Below, piece by piece: positions 33,201-42,039 of a stretch of 64,000 nt of DNA (position 1 is the first letter of the stretch; the number at the start of each line of letters is the position of its first letter). The notes beneath the pieces are model-generated. The model did not search any database and had not been told where the DNA came from. It worked only from the letters and a program-made list of their open reading frames with translations. The position numbers and the translations under genes were made by a program. The stretch is taken from the NCBI GenBank assembly GCA_035772405.1, contig JAYKKM010000044.1, positions 1,766,001-1,830,000 on the forward strand, in the 5' to 3' direction. The stretch is from Chrysogorgia sp. JL179-B06 (Eukaryota > Cnidaria > Anthozoa > Scleralcyonacea > Chrysogorgiidae).

Positions 33201-36200
33201 TTGGCACTGCTTCGCTGTTATCTCATTTCCTTTCTCCAGTGTTTACTCACCGGCTTCAGAAATCATTTTTTGTATCTCATGCATCAGGTAATCGTTTTAA
33301 AGCAGCTTTTTGCCAAGAGAAATACTGTGTAAACGACTTAGTCGTGGTCTGGATCATAGACGTAAAATTTGTTGTGACGGTTGGGGAGGCTGATCTGGTG
33401 AACTACAAGGGAGGAAGGCCTTGGAGGGCTAGGAGGGCCTCAACCCACTGTCACCGGTCAATTGATTTAAGTATTATTAAACATTAAGAGAACATTTTGT
33501 TATAGTCTATAGAGACAAGAGTTTCTGATATTTATTTTTCATTAAAACATAGGCTTACAAACTATTATAATCATATTTATTTTACGATTAACATTCCTAT
33601 AACGATACAGGAAATGTTCCAATGACGTTTATTGAAACCTACCTATAAACTGTAAAACTCATCTGTTCTCAAAAAAATACTAATACATTGGCGAAAACTA
33701 CATCCCTACTCGGATTCTCAGCCACGATGTCACGAGTTTCGACTCTGAATTCTCCTCGTCACTTTTTTCTTACACACGTCCAAACATTTTGAATCATTAA
33801 CAAATTACTATAATTATAGATTTCATACGAGATGGCCTCTTACATACATATTTATTAGTTGCTCCCCAAAGAGGCTTTTCAGCACTAATTTACATATTAA
33901 TCTACAGGATGTATAAAAAAAAACGCGACCTTTAGAAATTAACCTATTGTTGTTAAGCACAAGATTTTATGCTCCTGGGAATTTAAAATAGCTTCTAATC
34001 GTATGAAGGAGCATAACTGCATAACAAATTGTCAAATACTAATTAGTCATATCATCAGTTCGAATAAAAATGGTTCAACTGACCACAAAGCAACGAGTTT
34101 TTACATTGAGTAAGTACATTGAGTTTCGGTATAATGTAAAACAGTAAAACTCGTTGCTCTGTGGTCAGTTGAACCATTTTTATTCGAACTGATGATATGA
34201 CTAATTAGTACTTTGACAATTTGTTATGCAGTTATGCTCCTTCATACGATTAGAAGCTATTTTAAATTCCCAGGAGCATAAAATCTTATGCTTAACAACA
34301 ATAGGTTAATTTCTAAAGGTCGCGTTTTTTTTATACACCCTGTATATACATATTATATTATCTAAAAAGTTGGTGTACTGCCAAGACAGACTACTAGTTG
34401 GTGTACTGCCAAGATAGACTACTTACACGCTATTTCGGCAGTACACCAACCTTTTCAGATATTTCGGATTTGTATTTCTACATTGCCTATACGCAGCATG
34501 CACAACACGTTTTATTACATATTTTATTACATTGATTATAAAATAGTTTAACAATAATATCAAAAGAATAACCATATAACGATCAGTCGATCACCCATGA
34601 TGCGGACACTAGATTGGAGTGTCGAAACGTTGGGTCATGGACAGTAACTTTTAAAGTTACGTTCAAAAAACTTTTTAAAGCCAGAGTAGCGTCAAACTAT
34701 GTCTGATTTATCACCTGGTTGCGTTGGGAAATTATTTGAGGATATAAAAGGAGTCTTCGCCATTCCTGTTCATGTTTCCAAAACTTTACCAGTTCAACTA
34801 TGGCTACATTTTTGCTTGTAATTTATTTCAAATTCTTACTTCAAGTGGCAAATAATTTAATAATAACGGCGGCATGATAGAGAACAACACAGGTCCTAGA
34901 ACTGTCCCTTGGGGAACACCGCAGTTAATGTTGACAAACTCTGTGCGCACATAATCTACAACCACTCTTTGTTGTCGGTTGCTTAGAAAATTGATCATCC
35001 CTGTAACGAACGTAAATTAGTAGAATTAGTTAATTAGCGAATTAGATTAAGCGTGACTTAATTGTAATTTAGCTGTAGACGCTCCTTTCCCCGTGGCACC
35101 CTTCCTGATTATAACATCCTTCCCCTACGTCGTAAGACATGTTATTTGGTTATCGACATGTAACACCGACTTTCGGAGCTCTCAGTACGTATGACCAGCG
35201 GTGGTCATCATAGGATCGTGCTCAAATCCTATATATATATATATAAGTAGGCCACAAACTTCCAGTACTTCAGTGTAGTTTGCAGATGGGACAATTATTC
35301 GCAAATAATGCTGTGCACGCCTCTGTATTCTTTCTAAGTCGTCAAATAACCATGTTTACCTAACTATGTATATATCGGTCACAGCAAAACCCGAGCCAAA
35401 AACAACTGAATAGTTTCCAGTTGTAGAATATTGTCGTTGTTATTCTATCTATGTAAACAGGTTTTATGCGTTAGCCGGATAGAATTCCAAATGAATTGTG
35501 TTTAAGCCAACGGATATGTCGACTTTCGGTGGTAATTTAGCAGAATAAAGGGCGGGATAAACCCTCGGAAATAACCCTGGTGTGAGTGTTGCCTCACGAG
35601 ATGTATAGAAATTTGGCATGGTTCGCATGAAAATGGTGTTAAAGGACATTGGCAACAAAAATTAAGTTTGTCTAATATGAAAGAACTCATAAAATGATAG
35701 AGTAACACCTTTTACAATTTTTCCGTGTTTTACTTTGTTTTTGAAATATTTCAGTTTGTTTGATATGTAAATGAGATGGTCTCTGACGTCAGGTGTTGGG
35801 TAGAGAATTTTCACTCATTAAAATATTAGTTCCATCTTTAAGTTTGTTCCACAAATTTACTTGAAAATGTGAGTATAATAACTCCTCATGATAATGAACG
35901 TTGTAAACTTAACAGTCACTGAGATATAAGATATTTTTTAATGTGTGAAAATTTTCTACCCAGCACATGACGTCAGAGACCATCTCATTTACATATCAAA
36001 CAAACTGAAATATTTCAAAAACGAAGTAAAATACGGAAAGGTTGTAAAAGGTGTTACTCTATCATTTCGTATCTTAGCAGCTAGTTACTCATTTAATAGC
36101 TTACATAATGAGTACATATGATCAGGTACCGATGGGAAAACAGTGATATATCAACCAAACATCTAACCAAAGACAGATCTGTGTTCTGTAGTAAAATCAT

Positions 36201-38373
36201 AAACTTATCTCCAGGGTAAGTACCGACTACAACCTATTTGTGAATCAAATAATAATAGAAAATTTAATTTTTTAAATATCTCACCATAACCCCTGATTTT
36301 ACTACAGAACACAGATATATCTTTGGTTAGATGTTTTACCAAGTTTCGTATCATTAGAACTAGTTTTGGCTGATATATCACTGTTTTCCCATCGGTACCT
36401 GATCATATGTACTCATTATGTAAGCTATTAAATTATTAACTAGCTGCTAACTGATATACACTCTGCTATCAATTCATGTTTTATCATAATCTACATGAAT
36501 GTAGCTTTCATTTAATACCATATATATCGTATTACGTAGCATAAATTGTGTATTGTACCCATCCATATATTGTTTTTATACATATCGGCCAAATTTTAGC
36601 CCATTTTCACGTGTTTTCCACCTTAATGTAACACATCATCTGATGTTGTACATCGAGTAGTTTGTGAAAACGTGGTTAATCGTTTCTTGTCCATATCTGA
36701 AGGTGGTCTCCAGTCCGTTCGGTTTACTTTCGTCACCGCGAACGCCGGTTGGCAACCAAGTGAAGATGCTTACGCTGCATTTAACCGAGAACGGCCTAAC
36801 GCGTTGTTTCTTGATCGTCAGTGGATTGAATACAGTACAGCAAAGCAGGATTACACATGGAATGTTCTTAAGCATCGTAGAAAAGATTTAAAATTCACAG
36901 GTAATATATACGTCGTGGTTATAGGTCCAACTTCAGTGCCTTTTTTAAGGAATTTTCACTGGGGGGAAAAAGTGAATTTTTCGTATTTCCTCTAGTTTAG
37001 CCCCCTTCTAATTAAGCCCCCAGTCTGTGACTCGCATCCTCTATTAAGCCCCCTCCTAGCCTGCGAAGCCCCCTCCCAAAAAGGCTTATTTTCTTCATTC
37101 AATATAGAAATACAAGCACTATGCGGCAACTTTTAATCAAGAATCACATTTATTTAACTTATACTTTTACGTTAATATACACAATGTTGTAGTGAATGTG
37201 GAACTCAGAATCATTTTTCTGAGGATATGAGCTTGACGATCGTCCACGTATCGTCTGTCTACTCCGAGCTCTCCCACATTCACTACAACATTGTGTATAT
37301 TAACGCATCCAAACATTACCGATATATAGTGACTGCCGCATAAGCAGTACATATATCAATTGAACCAGTACATCATTGTAACCTTCGCTCTCCATCTGAG
37401 TCTCGGTGGCTCAATGGTTAGAGCGTCTCACCGGCAATCAGAAGGTTACAGGTTCGATTCCTGTACGGGACTCAGAATCATTTTTCTGAAGATATGAGCT
37501 TGACGATCGTCCACGTATCGTCTTTATACTTTTACCACGACCATAAAGTGTTAGGTTTGCAAAATTATATACATTAGTCATTGGACATGACATTTATTTG
37601 AAATTGCTGAATTTTGTGATCTCTTTCTCTTGACAGGCAGTTTTAGAAACGAGAAGCCTTTAGGGAGAAAATGTTTAAATTTCTAAGGCTCTGAAACTCT
37701 ATTTCCTGAATTTTGAGGATGTAGAAGTTAGATTCAGAAATGAAACTTTGTAGTTCCAGTGATTATTTATGAATAAAAAGTTTTAAAACTCAACATATTT
37801 CTGCAATTGAGAAAATCCAATCACTGTGGGGGCATTTGCCCCCAGATATATATAGTTAAAAAAAAACCTGTCCGACTTCGGACTTTTTGATCCAACGGCT
37901 ATAGGTCATTGACTTAAATTTGATTTTCCACCGATGCATTTATCAACTAGGGACAATAACTGCTCGTCCCTGCGCCACTGCAATGTTTTCCATCCTAATT
38001 TGGACAAAGTATCAGTGGCTGATCAGTAATAGCTGTCACCAGTAATGTTGAGTGGTTCCCCCACCCCCACCCCCCAATGACATTTAACCTCACCACCTGT
38101 TTCTCCAATGTTCTAGGAAGCACTCTGTGTTGGGGAAGTGACGTAAATGAGTCGTACCGTTTCTACGATCACGGTCTTCACGCTGGCGGTGCAGCTTCTG
38201 GAAATAAAAGATGTCACCTTGCGAACGACGAACACCAAATCATGCTCAAGAGTCATTACGCTGTCATCGATGGCACGGGCCGCAATGCTCACTGGGATGA
38301 AGCGCAATTCGGTTTTCTTAGTTCGTACCAATTACAAGCATCTTGTAAACGGATTGCATTATGGGTACGATGA
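15683..38373 (+). CDS. Secreted fibrinogen-related (intelectin-like) protein, five-exon model
   Basis: Joined 15683-15738, 16106-16205, 30875-31343, 36661-36900 and 38117-38373 give 373 codons plus TGA with all phases matching. Residues 1-17 have a Lys-Ser start and a hydrophobic core ([12 protein letters not shown]), as in a signal peptide. Residues 57-83 form a small Cys-pair segment (C57, C75). From C96 onward a fibrinogen-related fold is recognised by [10 protein letters not shown], the C131-DM turn and GGGW (137-140), ending in ALWVR. The classic fibrinogen EFWLGN signature is missing, so it is closer to intelectin-like or cnidarian atypical FReD proteins. These are typically secreted, often sugar-binding, recognition molecules; ligand binding cannot be read here. 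The three 3' exons are secure. Linking the two 5' exons across 14.7 kb rests on phase compatibility and the signal peptide, and further exons may lie between. Confidence 0.75.
16106..16205 (+). CDS. Putative second exon of the FReD gene (linker)
   Basis: A strong polypyrimidine tract and acceptor (TTTTTACCAG ending 16105) and a consensus donor GTAAGTGAG at 16206 bound 100 nt. With the phase set by the exon at 15683 it reads 33 open codons, rich in Ser, Asn and Lys, ending in phase 0. A second frame is also open, so the choice depends on the upstream exon. Confidence 0.5.
16206..18580. other. FReD intron 2, proximal part
   Basis: Contains TA-rich microsatellites (16900-16940 and 17062-17082) and a SINE-A body on the minus strand (17765-17875). 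An imperfect duplication AACGTATATAYCATGGTGA occurs at 18489 and 18533. Other frames here are short and unrecognised. An unrecognised coding exon cannot be excluded. Confidence 0.4.
18793..19380 (+). mobile_element. LINE reverse-transcriptase C-terminal fragment
   Basis: [12 protein letters not shown], then [20 protein letters not shown] and SICKSAYI match the region after the palm. After frame changes, [40 protein letters not shown] and [19 protein letters not shown] follow. The order is intact but stops and shifts make it a dead copy. Confidence 0.88.
20279..20721. repeat. Inverted-repeat element with 48-bp arms
   Basis: CCTCCACGCTGGAAGGTCGG (20280) is mirrored by CCGACCTTCCGCCGTGGAGG (about 20701), and the arms continue through GAAAATGGCCCTGGGATC. 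443 bp, no coding content. A MITE-like structure in the large FReD intron. Confidence 0.7.
20850..21414. mobile_element. TTAA-type MITE family 1, copy 3
   Basis: Same orientation as 10431-11004. GTACTACGATCAAATTTTTA begins the copy and ATCATAGTGCCACT ends it before TTAA at 21415-21418. Its left end is partly replaced. A further AAAGTGGCACT motif is at about 20739. Confidence 0.8.
21795..21996. repeat. Short MITE with CACTGTA ends
   Basis: CACTGTAAAACAGATTGATT on the left pairs with AACCAATCTGTTTCTACAGTG (21 bp including the last G) at the right; arms are about 45 bp in a 202-bp element. No coding content. Confidence 0.7.
22134..22242. repeat. Small hairpin element
   Basis: CTGTTCAGTTATAGATGCA is mirrored by TGCATCTATAACTGAACAG, with further pairing of ACGTTCT/AGAACGT inside. 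About 108 bp, noncoding. Confidence 0.6.
22583..23272. repeat. 54/57-bp tandem repeat array
   Basis: Twelve full units and a partial one, each containing CTCGTTTGAGAAGCAACATC and CACTCGTTTATCGTGTTTCA. Units are 54 bp, or 57 bp with an extra CAG. Because all lengths are multiples of three, both strands stay open (229 and 253 codons). Outlying units are at 22290-22390. No start context or splice signals point to coding use. Confidence 0.95.
23395..23540 (+). mobile_element. Penelope-like terminal fragment
   Basis: CTCTGATGATGAAAGGCTCC, then TTCACCATATTTTCGCTTTA and CAAAACACTGCCT match the block at 47811-47945 and 48262-48370. It contains CUGAUGA but no clean GAAA. Confidence 0.5.
24055..24360. 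repeat. GTT/GTC trinucleotide array
   Basis: About 300 bp of GTT repeats passing into GTC and GTT mixtures. Gives poly-Val, poly-Leu, poly-Asn and poly-Thr frames that are artefacts. It lies in the large FReD intron. Confidence 0.97.
24361..25140. other. FReD intron, nothing recognised
   Basis: AT-rich sequence without recognised repeats, splice-bounded open frames or structure. The frame at 24979-25206 has no recognised relatives. Confidence 0.35.
25150..25640 (-). mobile_element. LINE 3' tail fragment
   Basis: The minus strand reads [33 protein letters not shown] and, after a frame change, [20 protein letters not shown] and [10 protein letters not shown]. This is the C-terminal tail of a LINE protein. 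A short 3' region to about 25150 follows. Confidence 0.85.
26020..26594. mobile_element. TA-flanked MITE
   Basis: CAGTAAAAACCCGCGAGTAA on the left pairs with TTACTCGCGGGTTTTTACTG on the right, and TA is present on both sides, as for Tc1/mariner-type elements. 575 bp with repeated AGGTTCTTA motifs inside. A solo end is near 9957. Confidence 0.82.
26751..27483. mobile_element. MITE with GGGACTGTTC ends
   Basis: GGGACTGTTCATTATTTATA on the left pairs with TATAAATAATGAACGGTCCC on the right; the pairing extends about 45 bp over GGGGGTGGGATA-type sequence. TAA lies on both sides, fitting a 3-bp duplication as in PIF/Harbinger elements. No transposase. Confidence 0.75.
27523..27635. repeat. Small inverted repeat with TATCGCG motifs
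   Basis: TTCGTTAAAAATATCGCGTC (27523) is mirrored by GCGATATATTTTTAACGAA (about 27618). Inner ATCGCGTCAAAAAT units are in tandem. Confidence 0.6.
27675..28150 (+). repeat. Dispersed repeat, copy 2 (pairs with 2630-3062)
   Basis: Same orientation and about 410 bp in common. Its right end continues into AGTTGCTCGATCCAGTC, which also ends the repeats at 54100-55080. Confidence 0.72.
28151..29630. other. FReD intron, unrecognised
   Basis: About 1.5 kb without recognised coding signals. The frame 28922-29134 is not recognised. No clear terminal repeats seen. Confidence 0.35.
29634..29900 (-). repeat. SINE-B copy with intact tRNA-like cloverleaf
   Basis: Minus strand 29782-29708 folds as a tRNA: acceptor AGTCTCG/CGGGACT, D arm GCTC/GAGC, T arm ACAGG/CCTGT with GGGTTCGATTCC as B box. 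The anticodon loop CCGGCAA has C instead of U at position 33 and the stem has a mismatch, so it is a SINE head rather than a working tRNA gene. The body ATCATTTTTCTGAGGATAC follows to 29634, and a second body in opposite orientation lies at 29818-29890. Confidence 0.75.
29940..30110 (+). mobile_element. Possible LINE tail remnant
   Basis: A plus frame reads [17 protein letters not shown], like the LWNxLP block near the end of LINE proteins, followed by AT-rich sequence. Short and degraded. Confidence 0.4.
30164..30604. mobile_element. TTAA-flanked near-perfect palindrome
   Basis: Arms of about 205 bp run from GCCCGGCGCACACTAGAGCT to its inverse, with a short loop near 30385-30400 (TTACGCATGCGTATTGCC). 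TTAA flanks both ends (30160-30163, 30605-30608). 441 bp. Repeated GTGTGCGGGG blocks. Noncoding fold-back element 270 bp upstream of the FReD exon. Confidence 0.88.
30875..31343 (+). CDS. FReD gene exon: start of the fibrinogen-related domain
   Basis: Two tandem acceptors (GCAG at 30867-30870 and 30871-30874) precede the exon. The second gives phase 0 and fits the upstream exons. It encodes [15 protein letters not shown], then [29 protein letters not shown] and a Cys-containing loop, ending AFE plus one base at donor GTAAGT (31344). The frame is open from 30845. Confidence 0.88.
31455..31694. repeat. Fold-back element in FReD intron 3
   Basis: GAGCAAAATCATAATATATC is mirrored by GATATATTATGATTTTGCTC; the arms of about 75 bp include AATTTCATCTTCATGGAGTA. 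A tandem AATGCC..AATTTTGACAGC pair lies in the loop. Confidence 0.75.
32455..32745 (+). mobile_element. LINE 3' tail fragment
   Basis: [20 protein letters not shown], then [20 protein letters not shown] in other frames, match the region after the reverse transcriptase. Stops and shifts throughout. Confidence 0.8.
33905..34342. mobile_element. TA-flanked palindromic MITE
   Basis: CAGGATGTATAAAAAA at the left and TTTTTTATACACCCTG at the right begin arms of about 200 bp with very few mismatches around a short centre (34105-34125). TA on both sides. 438 bp, noncoding. Confidence 0.87.
34361..34500 (+). repeat. Duplicated GGTGTACTGCCAAGA block with inverted copy
   Basis: GTTGGTGTACTGCCAAGA occurs at 34370 and 34397, and the inverse GGCAGTACACCAAC at 34437. 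CTACATTGCCTATACGCAGC follows, resembling the Penelope-like blocks elsewhere. Confidence 0.5.
34595..34720 (+). repeat. Dispersed repeat shared with 4980-5060
   Basis: GTCATGGACAGTAACTTTTA, then GTTCAAAAA and AAGCCAGAGTAGCG are shared. Upstream GACACTAGATTGGAGTGTC forms a 6-bp stem followed by GAAACG. Confidence 0.6.
35643..36071. mobile_element. TTAA-type MITE family 3, copy 1
   Basis: The left end AGGACATTGGCAAC follows TTAA (35639-35642). Long inverted arms include AACTCATAAAATGATAGAGT and TTGATATGTAAATGAGATGG. The right terminus is cut where the next palindrome starts. Copy 2 is at about 55684-56618. Confidence 0.8.
36074..36450. mobile_element. Fold-back MITE next to FReD exon 4
   Basis: TTAGCAGCTAGTTA is mirrored by TAACTAGCTGCTAA. 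The arms of about 110 bp include CATATGATCAGGTACCGATG, and inner ACAGAACACAGAT blocks are also inverted. It ends 210 bp before the exon at 36661. Confidence 0.85.
36661..36900 (+). CDS. FReD gene exon: central domain
   Basis: The acceptor CGAGTAG ends at 36660. The first two bases complete an Ile codon with the previous exon, then the exon reads [36 protein letters not shown] and [11 protein letters not shown]. It ends KFT plus G at donor GTAATA (36901). The phases agree with both neighbours. Confidence 0.88.
36930..38116. other. FReD intron 4
   Basis: Apart from the SINE-B pair at 37190-37530 this intron shows only AAGCCCCCT-type repeats (36990-37090) and AT-rich sequence. Confidence 0.45.
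37190..37530 (+). repeat. SINE-B tandem units with tRNA-like head
   Basis: A tRNA-like head at 37399-37472 (acceptor AGTCTCG/CGGGACT, GGTTCGATTCC B box) is followed by CAGAATCATTTTTCTGAAGA and GAGCTTGACGATCGTCCACG. The same body also precedes the head at 37204-37300, so the unit is tandemly duplicated. Matches 29634-29900. Confidence 0.78.
38117..38373 (+). CDS. FReD gene terminal exon
   Basis: The acceptor is GTTCTAG (38110-38116) after a CT-rich tract. It reads [40 protein letters not shown] and AQFGFL, and ends CKRIALWVR then TGA. The IALWVR end is typical of this fibrinogen-related family. A TA dinucleotide array starts only 54 nt after the stop, inside what should be the 3' UTR. Confidence 0.9.
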
Positions 38374-38424
38374 GAGTCGTGTTGCTTTGCGTTGACGATG
38401 CCACTGTGTTGTATCGAACATTTG

Positions 38425-38610
<186 letters not shown>

Positions 38611-39700
38611 AACATATAAACATATGTTACAGCAGAAATACAACGTTAAAGACACGGGATTTATTATGTACTACTGTACTATGTATAGTGTACTATATAT
38701 TTATATATGCTACCACATATATAGTCTTGTTGCCAGTACGCTATCTAAAATCTGACAATATAAGCTACATTCACACCGTGTAATTAATCGGACCGATTTC
38801 TCAGCCTGGCGCATGCGATATAGTGGACATTTATGATAACCTCTTCGACAGGCGTTTTATCCTGTCTCTTTTATAAACAAGTCTGTGTCATCTGTGTTAT
38901 ATATATACCTCTTTCATAATGGTACCCAAATTGGTACCGAGCAGTCTTCTTCCTTCACTTATTTCGTTCACGATAGGTATTGAACTACTTTTGTTGTTTA
39001 TCTGAGCCATTGTGTTTACACTGACCAACTTTTTGGTCAGGTTCTTGTTTGTAAATTTCACGTACTATACGAATTTGAACGAATACATGGTGTCAGACTG
39101 TCAGTGTATTTGCAATGACCGACATTTTTGGGCAGGCGCTATATTTTGTGTTTCAGTGGTCATGTGGTTAAAATTTAATAGTGATATTGCCAGGTAATTT
39201 CAAAATTGCTTAATATTTTAGCCGAAATAATTGTATATCGAAACTTATGTTTACCGTCGCACATATTTGTCATATTATATCCTAAACAAACACGTCTCAA
39301 TTTACTCAAACATGATATACACCTTCGCTAAACTTTCGTAGATATAACAGTGAAAGAAATACGATTTCAGACATTACTACCCTACAACCTATATGATTTA
39401 AATAAACTTATAATTTCCAAATATGTTTAAAATGTTTGCCTCCATTCCGCAGTATATCCGTTCTTATAGCCTCGGACATACTCACAAAGAATGGACACAA
39501 GCCAATGAACTTACTTATCTCACATTTCTCTCTAACTCAAATGTCACCAGACACATGTACGCGTTGCGTACCTATTTTTGTGTACCAGCAGATTTAGTTT
39601 GGGCAGCGCGTGCTGGGAGGGCATGCGGGGATGAGGGCGAGCCCAATAAAAGCGAATAGCCCACCTATACCGTACTGCTATATATAAAAACACAAGAAAC
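38611..39700. other. Intergenic spacer
   Basis: AT-rich, no recognised gene or repeat. The frames at 39012-39197 and 39423-39659 have no recognisable relatives and no splice-bounded structure. Confidence 0.35.
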
Positions 39701-39709
39701 CTCTTCTCA

Positions 39710-40260
39710 GGTAGCCTGATTTTCAGACCGTACGGTGTCGTCGCTCACTCCCTTCCCGTCTGATTGACTTCAGAGGAAATCATGTACCTGACGTCGTTTA
39801 TCTTTTGTATTGCAAGAGCCAATCGTAACGCTCATAATAAATGGACCGTGACATAAATGTGAAATTGTCAAATTTCTACACACGTGTATTTACTATGAGA
39901 TATTGCCGCCCCTATAGATGCAGCTGCTATCCCCAATTTCATTAAGTGTTACTCCTGATCTTCCATTAGGTTGATTAAAGGAGAAACAACAGTTACTATG
40001 GGATTTTGTGAAAACCCACTCTCTTGGTTGAACTTCGCGAGTTCAGCGTGGACTAACGGGGCCATGTGGAATATCCGAGAGATTTTCTAAATCCTGTGGC
40101 TGTAGGAAAATTGACAAGCACATCTTTTCTTAAAACAAAAGCTACAAAGGACTTTTTTTTGCTCAATGAAAAGGTTTTCTGAGCAGTCCACTGTTACAAA
40201 AGCCAGGACGAGTTGTTTCTGATTGGTTTCCTATTTGTAGCAGGTATTGCTGGACTACCA
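39710..40260 (-). pseudogene. RecQ-like helicase relic, second copy
   Basis: The minus strand of 39955-40190 matches 9150-9360: CCTTTGTAGCTTTTGTTTTA, then GTTAGTCCACGCTGAACTCG and TCCTTTAATCAACCTAATGG, where the [10 protein letters not shown] frame is restored. 39711-39790 (+) resembles 8945-9015 (AGCCTGATTTTCAGACCGTA), so both outer and inner parts of the same element are present in rearranged orientation. Confidence 0.6.
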
Positions 40261-40671
40261 ATTTGGATCGATCCATACCAAGAACAGAACTGTTACACAA
40301 TATTGACCCAGTGATCGAGTGCACTCATGTCAAAGTTTAAAGCTACAAATGGGATCCGCTGTCGAACCTATGTCCACTGCGTTCAACGCAACCTATATAG
40401 TGACACAACCAGTGACACAACCTATATAGGTCGGCCATTGTGTGCAACGTTGACAGACACATTTGTAGACGCAGTGCTCTCTTCTCTTGATCTTTTAAAC
40501 TTACTAGTGTAAATTTGGTGTAAGTTTGCTGACAGACTTGCTTTTATATGTTATCCCCTTTCCGTCTACCACATGATGGGCAAAAAATAATGCACTTAAT
40601 TTTCATATGATTCAACAACACCGACAAAACATGACTAACTTGCATAACATATACTGTAGGAAGTAGCGAAG

Positions 40672-40805
40672 TTGGCCATAGCTGGTCATGCTATGCAAAT
40701 TTTGAAACGATTTACATATTCAGATCTTTAGAAATATATTGTTTTCAAAATATGCAGATGTTTATAAATTATACATAGCCATGACCAGTTGCTACGGCCA
40801 AGCTG
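40672..40805. repeat. Small inverted repeat
   Basis: GGCCATAGCTGGTCATGCTA pairs imperfectly with CATAGCCATGACCAGTTGCT and GGCC. About 130 bp, AT-rich loop. Confidence 0.5.
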
Positions 40806-41354
40806 AGTAAACCTACAGTCAGTGGCGAAGCTGGGTTTCCTGCGTTAAATAATTTCATCATTTATTTTTGTGTTCCTTCTTTTATTTTTGTGATCCGACA
40901 TTTATTTCTATGTGTTTATAAATAAATTTGTGTTACACTTGTGGGCCAACCTGTGGTCACCATGACATAAGTGAAAAAGCAAAAGTGTGATGTAGTAATT
41001 TATATAATTTATATAAACAATAATCATGAAATAAAACAAAATGACACGTTTGCGGTTATACACCACCAGTAAATGGTAAGATTTTCAGGTCTTCTCGGCT
41101 AACGACTTTAAATCGTACGCCCTCTAATAAACTAAACTAAATATAAACTTGTTACGATAGTACGACTGCAAACCAAACCAATAAACGTTGAAGTAGCGAT
41201 CGAAATCGTCGAAATATGTCGAAAAGTCTAAAAAGAGTGAAGATTGGCGCAAAAAAGTTGGTTACGTAGTGAATAAACTTGTCGGAAATTTAAGAGGCTT
41301 TGCCCCACCACCGAAAAAGGCGAATTTCCGCCAATGTATTTAACGATACAATTC

Positions 41355-41395
41355 GCTGAGCTTTCGTCGCGTAAACTCAGGACTTCGTCAGAGCG
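41355..41395 (-). ncRNA. Hammerhead-like ribozyme motif
   Basis: The minus strand reads CTGACGA (41391-41385), then AGTCC...GCGAC as a short stem II, then GAAA (41365-41362) followed by GCTCAGC. This fits the conserved CUGANGA...GAAA core. Activity is not shown by sequence; stem lengths are short, as in Penelope-associated minimal hammerheads. Confidence 0.45.
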
Positions 41396-41423
41396 TGACT
41401 ACAAAACGTGAACACGCTCCGAC

Positions 41424-41466
41424 CGCTCTGATGAAGTCCTGAGTTTACGGGACGAAAGCTTAGCTG
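41424..41466 (+). ncRNA. Hammerhead-like ribozyme motif
   Basis: CTGATGA (41428-41434), an unpaired A, stem II GTCC/GGAC with loop TGAGTTTACG, and GAAA (41454-41457) followed by GCTTAGC. It is inverted relative to 41355-41395. The extra A before stem II is a deviation from the consensus. Confidence 0.45.
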
Positions 41467-42039
41467 GTTTATAGATGGCTCCTGTTCGAGCGCTATGAGC
41501 GCTAGTCCCAGTTTCCCAGTTGCAAACATCTGCCACGTATGGGCCAATCGCTGCGATATTGCAAAAAACAACTTGAGATATTTATAGGTATTTATAAGTT
41601 GCTTCTGTAACATTTTTTCCCATTTTCGATATATTCCTTAAGTATTTACGAAATTCCGACAAAAAGTGAAATTTTCCGACAAATTAGCGATTTGACGATA
41701 GGTGGTACCACAATTCATGGTGTATAACCGCAAACGTTTTATTTTATTTCATTAATACATCGCCATGCCAAGCTTCAAAACTTTGATGAACAATAATCAT
41801 GTTACAACCTTAATTTGTCATTCACATGTGCCAACCATTAGAACAAAAAAAACCTCGTTTTGTCAACCAATGTATCCGCATACGATAATATTACTGATAT
41901 ATAGATTGTACATGAAATGAATAGTTGAATGCAAAATTATGATTTGAAATTTGCGGTGAAATTTCTGAATTAAATTGAAATTTCGGTAGTAAAATTCGAA
42001 ATTAAAATCAGCTGTTATTTCTAAAAGAGTGCATTATCG

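Larger units (their letters stand above)
41046..41737. mobile_element. MITE with ACGTTTGCGG ends and an inner inverted pair
   Basis: ACGTTTGCGGTTATACACCA on the left pairs with TGGTGTATAACCGCAAACGT on the right. Inside, 41355-41395 and 41424-41466 are inverse copies with hammerhead-like cores. 692 bp, no coding content. Confidence 0.75.

Noticed and set aside
34595..34632. Hammerhead ribozyme (GACACT...AGTGTC stem followed by GAAACG)
   Set aside because: The stem and GAAA are good, but the upstream CUGANGA core is replaced by ATGATGCG, so the motif is incomplete.
39423..39659. 78-codon frame as a gene
   Set aside because: No recognised similarity, no splice-bounded structure and ordinary composition; likely chance.
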